DNA of 64,000 nucleotides, taken from the NCBI RefSeq assembly GCF_003351105.1, contig NZ_NKRG01000008.1, positions 1 through 64,000 of the forward strand. The letters are read 5' to 3'. Position 1 is the stretch's first letter; each line of letters opens with the position of its first letter. Origin of the DNA: Thermosipho africanus Ob7. GTDB lineage: Bacteria > Thermotogota > Thermotogae > Thermotogales > Fervidobacteriaceae. The notes beneath the pieces are model-generated. The model was not told the DNA's origin. It worked only from the letters and a program-made list of their open reading frames with translations, and made no database searches. A program made the position numbers and the translations under genes. Shown piece after piece: positions 60,456 through 64,000 of this stretch.

Positions 60456-61563
60456 TCTAAAAATGATAGGCATAGGGAGAAATGCTCCTCTTTATATTTT
60501 GGAAAAGTTTGATTTTGATGAAAAAGAAATTATTGAGCTTTTAAAAAGTAAAGTAGATGAAATCGCCGTGCTTAAAACGTGCCATAGAAGAGAAATATAT
60601 TTTATTGGAGATTTAAAAAAACTACCTTTTGATTTAGATGAAAATGTAGAAGGATATTTGATACAAAGAACAGGGCTTGATGTTGTAAGACATCTATTTA
60701 AAGTTTCATCAGGACTTGATTCCATGGTTCTTGGGGAGCATCAAATTCTTTCACAAGTAAAAAATACATACAAAAATTTTTGTGAAGGAAAATTGTTGAA
60801 GCGAATATTTAATGAAGCAATTTCAGTCGGAAAAGAGGTTAGGGAAAAAACTGGAGTTTCAAAATTTCCACTTTCAATAAGTTATATTGCTGTAAAGTTA
60901 ATTGAGGAATTAAAAGGAAAAATTTCAGAAAAAGACATTTTTGTGATAGGTACAGGCCAAATGGGGCAAAAGGTGGTTAAGTATCTTGTTGATAGAAATG
61001 CAAATGTATATATATCCAACAGAACAAAGTCCAAGGCTTTAGAAATTAAAAATAAATATCCGGGAGTACATTTGGTTGATTTTTCAAAAAAGTATGAGTT
61101 TATTTCAAAGAGTGATGTTGTAATTAGTGCTACTAATGCCCCACACTATGTCGTTGAAAAGAAAAAAGTTAATACAAGAAAAAAAATATTGTTTATTGAT
61201 CTTTCAATGCCAAGAAATATAGATCCAAAGCTTTCAAAGTTACATGATCTATACACACTTGATGATCTACAAAAGATTTCTGAAAAGTATAGCTTATTAA
61301 GAAAAGAAAAGATAGATATGATGCAAAAAATTTTGGAGCAAAGAATAGAAAAATTTTTGAATTGGTATTATTCACGAAATTTGAAAGAAAAGATAGAAGA
61401 TGTAATAAAGATGAGAGACATTGTTGTGGAAGAAGAATTTAAAAGGCTTGTTAATAAAGTTGAGGATAACAAAAATCTTGAAAAGATAAAGGAAAGTCTT
61501 AGAAGATGCGCAAATAGAATGGCAAGTTATCATATCCAATATTTAAAGGGTGAAAGATTATGA
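60445..61563 (+). CDS. hemA: Glutamyl-tRNA reductase
   Basis: This is the first step of C5 tetrapyrrole synthesis: it reduces glutamyl-tRNA to glutamate-1-semialdehyde. The catalytic Cys lies in AVLKTCHRREIYF (near residue 45), GLDSMVLGEHQILSQVK is near 90, the NADPH site VIGTGQMGQKVVKYL near 168, and LFIDLSMPRNIDP near 248. The helical dimerisation part is shorter than usual (372 residues in all). The gene sits inside the cobalamin operon, so heme-pathway precursors are made mainly for corrinoid under riboswitch control. Confidence 0.95.
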   Translation: MLNNLKMIGIGRNAPLYILEKFDFDEKEIIELLKSKVDEIAVLKTCHRREIYFIGDLKKLPFDLDENVEGYLIQRTGLDVVRHLFKVSSGLDSMVLGEHQILSQVKNTYKNFCEGKLLKRIFNEAISVGKEVREKTGVSKFPLSISYIAVKLIEELKGKISEKDIFVIGTGQMGQKVVKYLVDRNANVYISNRTKSKALEIKNKYPGVHLVDFSKKYEFISKSDVVISATNAPHYVVEKKKVNTRKKILFIDLSMPRNIDPKLSKLHDLYTLDDLQKISEKYSLLRKEKIDMMQKILEQRIEKFLNWYYSRNLKEKIEDVIKMRDIVVEEEFKRLVNKVEDNKNLEKIKESLRRCANRMASYHIQYLKGERL

Positions 61564-62402
61564 AGATAAAGGTTGGGACACGTGGAAGCAAACTAGCTTT
61601 AATACAAACTAATATGGTTGTTGAAAGGTTAAAGAGTAAGTTATCGAACGTTTCATTTGAAGTTATACCAATCAAAACAAAGGGAGATATTGTAAAAAAG
61701 CCAGTTGAGAAAATAGGAGGAAAAGGAGTTTTTGTAAGTGATATTGAAAAGCTCCTTTTAAATGGAGAAATTGATATAGCAATTCATAGTATGAAGGATA
61801 TGCCAAGTAAGATTCCAGATGGACTGTATCTAACTTCAGTATTAAAAAGAGAAGATGCAAGGGATGTATTTGTTGGAAAAAATGATTTCTTTTTGCTAGA
61901 AAGTGGTGCAAAAATAGGAACTTCAAGTAAAAGACGTATGTTTCAATTAAGTATGTTAAGACCAGACATTGAAATAGTACCCATTCGTGGAAATGTTGAT
62001 ACAAGGCTAAAAAGAATCGGTGAGCTTGATGGAATTGTCCTTGCTGCGGCAGGATTAAAAAGACTTGGGCTTGAGAAAAAAATTACTAATTATTTTTCGA
62101 TAGAGCAAGTTGTTCCAGCACCATGCCAAGGAATTTTAGCACTCGAATTTACATCTAAATTTTTACCTTTATTTGAAAAGGTAAAAGATGAAATTGTAGA
62201 TCCTGATACAGAATATGTTTCAAAAATAGAAAGAAAAGTTCTTTCTATTTCAGGTTTTGATTGTAACACGCCGTTTGGTTTTTACTGTGAAAAGAATGAT
62301 GATAACTTGGTTTTTCACATATTTAAAAATGAGACAAGAGAAAGGTTGGTAGCTGATAAAGAAAGAGCATATGAAGTGTTAGGAGAGATAAGATGGGAGT
62401 AG
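61560..62402 (+). CDS. hemC: Porphobilinogen deaminase (hydroxymethylbilane synthase)
   Basis: This links four porphobilinogen units. It has VGTRGSKLALIQTNMVVE at the start, DIAIHSMKDMPSKIPDG near residue 75, IGTSSKRRMFQL near 118, RGNVDTRLKRI near 140 and the dipyrromethane-cofactor Cys in SGFDCNTPFGF near 228. At 280 residues it is 20-30 shorter than E. coli HemC, mainly at the C-terminus. It overlaps hemA by four bases and cobA-hemD by ten. Confidence 0.95.
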   Translation: MKIKVGTRGSKLALIQTNMVVERLKSKLSNVSFEVIPIKTKGDIVKKPVEKIGGKGVFVSDIEKLLLNGEIDIAIHSMKDMPSKIPDGLYLTSVLKREDARDVFVGKNDFFLLESGAKIGTSSKRRMFQLSMLRPDIEIVPIRGNVDTRLKRIGELDGIVLAAAGLKRLGLEKKITNYFSIEQVVPAPCQGILALEFTSKFLPLFEKVKDEIVDPDTEYVSKIERKVLSISGFDCNTPFGFYCEKNDDNLVFHIFKNETRERLVADKERAYEVLGEIRWE

Positions 62403-63787
62403 TTTACCTTGTTGGTGCCGGACCTGGAGACTTGAAATTAATAACTTTAAAGGGATTAGAAGTTTTAAAAGAGGCTGATTGTGTGGTTTATGATCATCTG
62501 ATAAATCCTAATCTTTTAAATTTTGCAAAAGATGATGCAAAGCTTATATATGTTGGTAAAGTCGCAGGAAATCATTCCAAAACTCAGGAGCAGATAAACA
62601 AAATTTTAGAAGACGAGGCAAGAAAGGCAAATGTGGTTGTTAGGTTAAAAGGTGGAGATCCGTTTGTATTTGGAAGAGGTGGGGAAGAATTTGACTATTT
62701 AACGCAAAGAGGAATTAAAGTAGAAATAATTCCAGGTATAACTTCAGCAATTGCAGCACCAGCTTATGCAGGAATACCTGTTACACAAAGAGGTATTTCT
62801 TCACACTTTCATGTTTATACAGGACATAGTAAAGACACGAAAATTTATGAAGATAGTGGTACTATAGTGTTTCTAATGGTTTCAAAAAACATAGATTTTG
62901 TAAAAGAAAAACTTCTTGAAAAGTTTTTACCTGACACACCTTGTGCGGTTATAAACAACGGAACGACAAATCTACAAAAAACTTATCTGACATTAGTTAA
63001 GGATCTTAATACCCAGTTATTTGATTCACCTTCGCTTTTGGTTGTAGGGGATGTTGTAAAAAAGAGAATAAATTGGTTTGAAGGCGGAAAGTTATTTGGA
63101 AAGAAAATATTAATTACAACTCAGTATAGCAAGGATTTTGAAATTTTAGAGAAAAGCGGTGCACAACTTTATTTTGTTCCAACCTTTTATATTAAAGAAA
63201 ATGTTGAAAAACTTAAATACCTTGCAAAAAATTTGGATAAATATGAGATATTGATATTTACAAGTAAAAACGGTGTACGGCTATTTTTAAAGTGGTTAAA
63301 GAAATTCAAAATTGACTTAAGAAGCCTAAAAGCAGAGATAGCGGTAATCGGTGAAAAGACAGCAAAAGAATTTGAAAAAGTTGGCGTATTTGCTGATATT
63401 ATACCTGAAAAAGAGCTTTCTGAAAAATTATTTGAAATGATTGATAAAAGAAAAAAGGCAGCATATATAACGTCGACTTTGGGGAAGAATATAAATGAGG
63501 AAAACATAGAAAAGATTGAGATTTATCAAACAATTGAGAACTATAGAATGAAGAGGGTTTTAAATGAAGTATTAAAAAAAGAAATGGATTATGTTATTTT
63601 TACAAGCCCTTCATCATTTTTATTCTTTCTTAGAATGGCAAAACTTAATAAAGAAAAGATATGTGCGATAGGGCCTGTTACTAAAAAATGTATAGAAGAT
63701 CATGGGTACAAAGTTGAAATAATGCCAAAAAAATACACTTATGAAGAACTTTGCAAGGAAATATTGAAAAAGGGGGATAGATCTTGA
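62393..63787 (+). CDS. cobA-hemD: Fused uroporphyrinogen-III C-methyltransferase and uroporphyrinogen-III synthase (CobA-HemD)
   Basis: The N-terminal domain (1-235) methylates uroporphyrinogen III to precorrin-2: VYLVGAGPGDLKLITLKG, VRLKGGDPFVFGRGGEEF near residue 85, IIPGITSAIAAPAYAGIPVT near 113. The C-terminal domain (about 240-464) is HemD-like: IFTSKNGVRLFLKWL near 285 and VIFTSPSSFLFFL near 403. This fusion is common in Firmicutes and in Thermosipho-type clusters. It makes both the substrate and the first corrinoid branch product. It overlaps hemB by four bases. Confidence 0.94.
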   Translation: MGVVYLVGAGPGDLKLITLKGLEVLKEADCVVYDHLINPNLLNFAKDDAKLIYVGKVAGNHSKTQEQINKILEDEARKANVVVRLKGGDPFVFGRGGEEFDYLTQRGIKVEIIPGITSAIAAPAYAGIPVTQRGISSHFHVYTGHSKDTKIYEDSGTIVFLMVSKNIDFVKEKLLEKFLPDTPCAVINNGTTNLQKTYLTLVKDLNTQLFDSPSLLVVGDVVKKRINWFEGGKLFGKKILITTQYSKDFEILEKSGAQLYFVPTFYIKENVEKLKYLAKNLDKYEILIFTSKNGVRLFLKWLKKFKIDLRSLKAEIAVIGEKTAKEFEKVGVFADIIPEKELSEKLFEMIDKRKKAAYITSTLGKNINEENIEKIEIYQTIENYRMKRVLNEVLKKEMDYVIFTSPSSFLFFLRMAKLNKEKICAIGPVTKKCIEDHGYKVEIMPKKYTYEELCKEILKKGDRS

Positions 63788-64000
63788 TAAAGAGGCCTAG
63801 AAGATTGAGAAAAAATGAGATTATACGTAGCCTTGTAAGAGAGTATAAGGTTTGTGTGGATGATCTAGTTTATCCTCTATTTATTAAGGACGGTTACAAA
63901 TTAAAAGAGGAAATAGATTCGATGCCAGGTATTTTTAGATATTCTATTGATACAGCAATTGAAGAGATAAAGGAAGCAAGATCATATGGTATAAAAAGTT
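63784..64000 (+). CDS. hemB: Porphobilinogen synthase (delta-aminolevulinate dehydratase), partial
   Basis: The first 72 codons are in the window and the gene runs off the right edge. It reads IKRPRRLRKNEIIRSLVREY, DDLVYPLFIKDG and IDSMPGIFRYSID, the conserved N-terminus of HemB. The start is a TTG at 63784, shortly after GGGGGAT and overlapping the cobA-hemD stop. Confidence 0.92.
   Translation, partial: MIKRPRRLRKNEIIRSLVREYKVCVDDLVYPLFIKDGYKLKEEIDSMPGIFRYSIDTAIEEIKEARSYGIKS

Noticed and set aside
1-64000. Insertion sequences, transposases, integrases, prophage, attachment sites or a replication origin
   Set aside because: No such gene or terminal repeat was recognised. The tRNA-Pro shows no adjoining partial duplicate. 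The two riboswitches are the only long repeats noticed.

Overview
The window is strongly A+T-rich bacterial DNA. It most resembles a member of the Thermotogales, probably Thermosipho or a close relative. The reasons are the type I-B cas genes of the Thermotoga TM1797-TM1802 kind, the family-5 and family-1 ABC sugar/peptide transporters with SPase I-type binding proteins, the hemerythrin/DUF438 protein, and a complete-looking anaerobic cobalamin pathway, which within this order is mainly known from Thermosipho. The genus is an inference, not a measurement. GC-rich islands are limited to the two cobalamin riboswitches, the tRNA and the terminator stems.

Layout. (1) 1-82: start of a membrane protein leaving the window. 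(2) 332-5691, minus strand: oligopeptide ABC transporter operon oppABCDF. (3) 5977-14241, plus strand: a type I-B CRISPR-Cas locus (cas6-cas8b-cas7-cas5-cas3-cas4-cas1-cas2) followed by a leader and an array reduced to two repeats and one spacer. cas7 and cas3 each carry a one-base frameshift and cas1 has a large internal deletion, so the system looks to be decaying. (4) 14311-20572: housekeeping genes (PhzF-like protein, peroxiredoxin, CoA-binding protein, phosphohexomutase, hemerythrin-PAS sensor, Ste24-like protease). (5) 20858-28774: a cell-envelope locus I cannot match to a named system. It has two tandem SARP/BTAD-type regulators, a beta-sandwich chaperone-like exported protein, a short secretin, an STN-domain protein with a barrel-like C-terminus, two paralogous small exported beta proteins facing it, and a subtilisin-like lipoprotein. 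This is the best candidate for something undescribed. (6) 28907-35902, minus strand: late cobalamin assembly and salvage operon (duf123-cobT-cobU-cbiR-like-cobS-cbiP-cbiB-cobD-cobO) under a cobalamin riboswitch, which sits directly downstream of tRNA-Pro(GGG). (7) 36158-43507: a diguanylate cyclase, a radical-SAM/HhH repair-type pair, an exported agmatine-deiminase-like enzyme, a GH36 alpha-galactosidase and glyA. (8) 43897-44316: a type IV pilin-like protein. (9) 44516-52151: an amino-sugar (GlcNAc/chitobiose-like) operon of ROK regulator, GH3 hexosaminidase, ABC importer, SIS-domain protein and nagA. (10) 52217-64000, plus strand: a second cobalamin riboswitch and the corrin-ring operon cobT-cbiX-cbiC-cbiD-cbiE-cbiT-cbiL-cbiF-cbiG-cbiH-cbiJ-hemA-hemC-cobA/hemD-hemB (cut by the window end).

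How the parts fit. Region 10 makes uroporphyrinogen III from glutamyl-tRNA and converts it to the cobalt corrin ring. Region 6 amidates, adenosylates and attaches the aminopropanol arm and the lower ligand, and can also salvage cobamides. Both operons have transcription-terminating cobalamin riboswitches whose 132-base cores differ at only two positions. They lie as inverted repeats about 16 kb apart. No insertion sequence, transposase or integrase was found. Several genes use start codons set by a strong Shine-Dalgarno rather than an ATG (GTG, TTG, and apparently CTG at 20858 and ATA at 56643).
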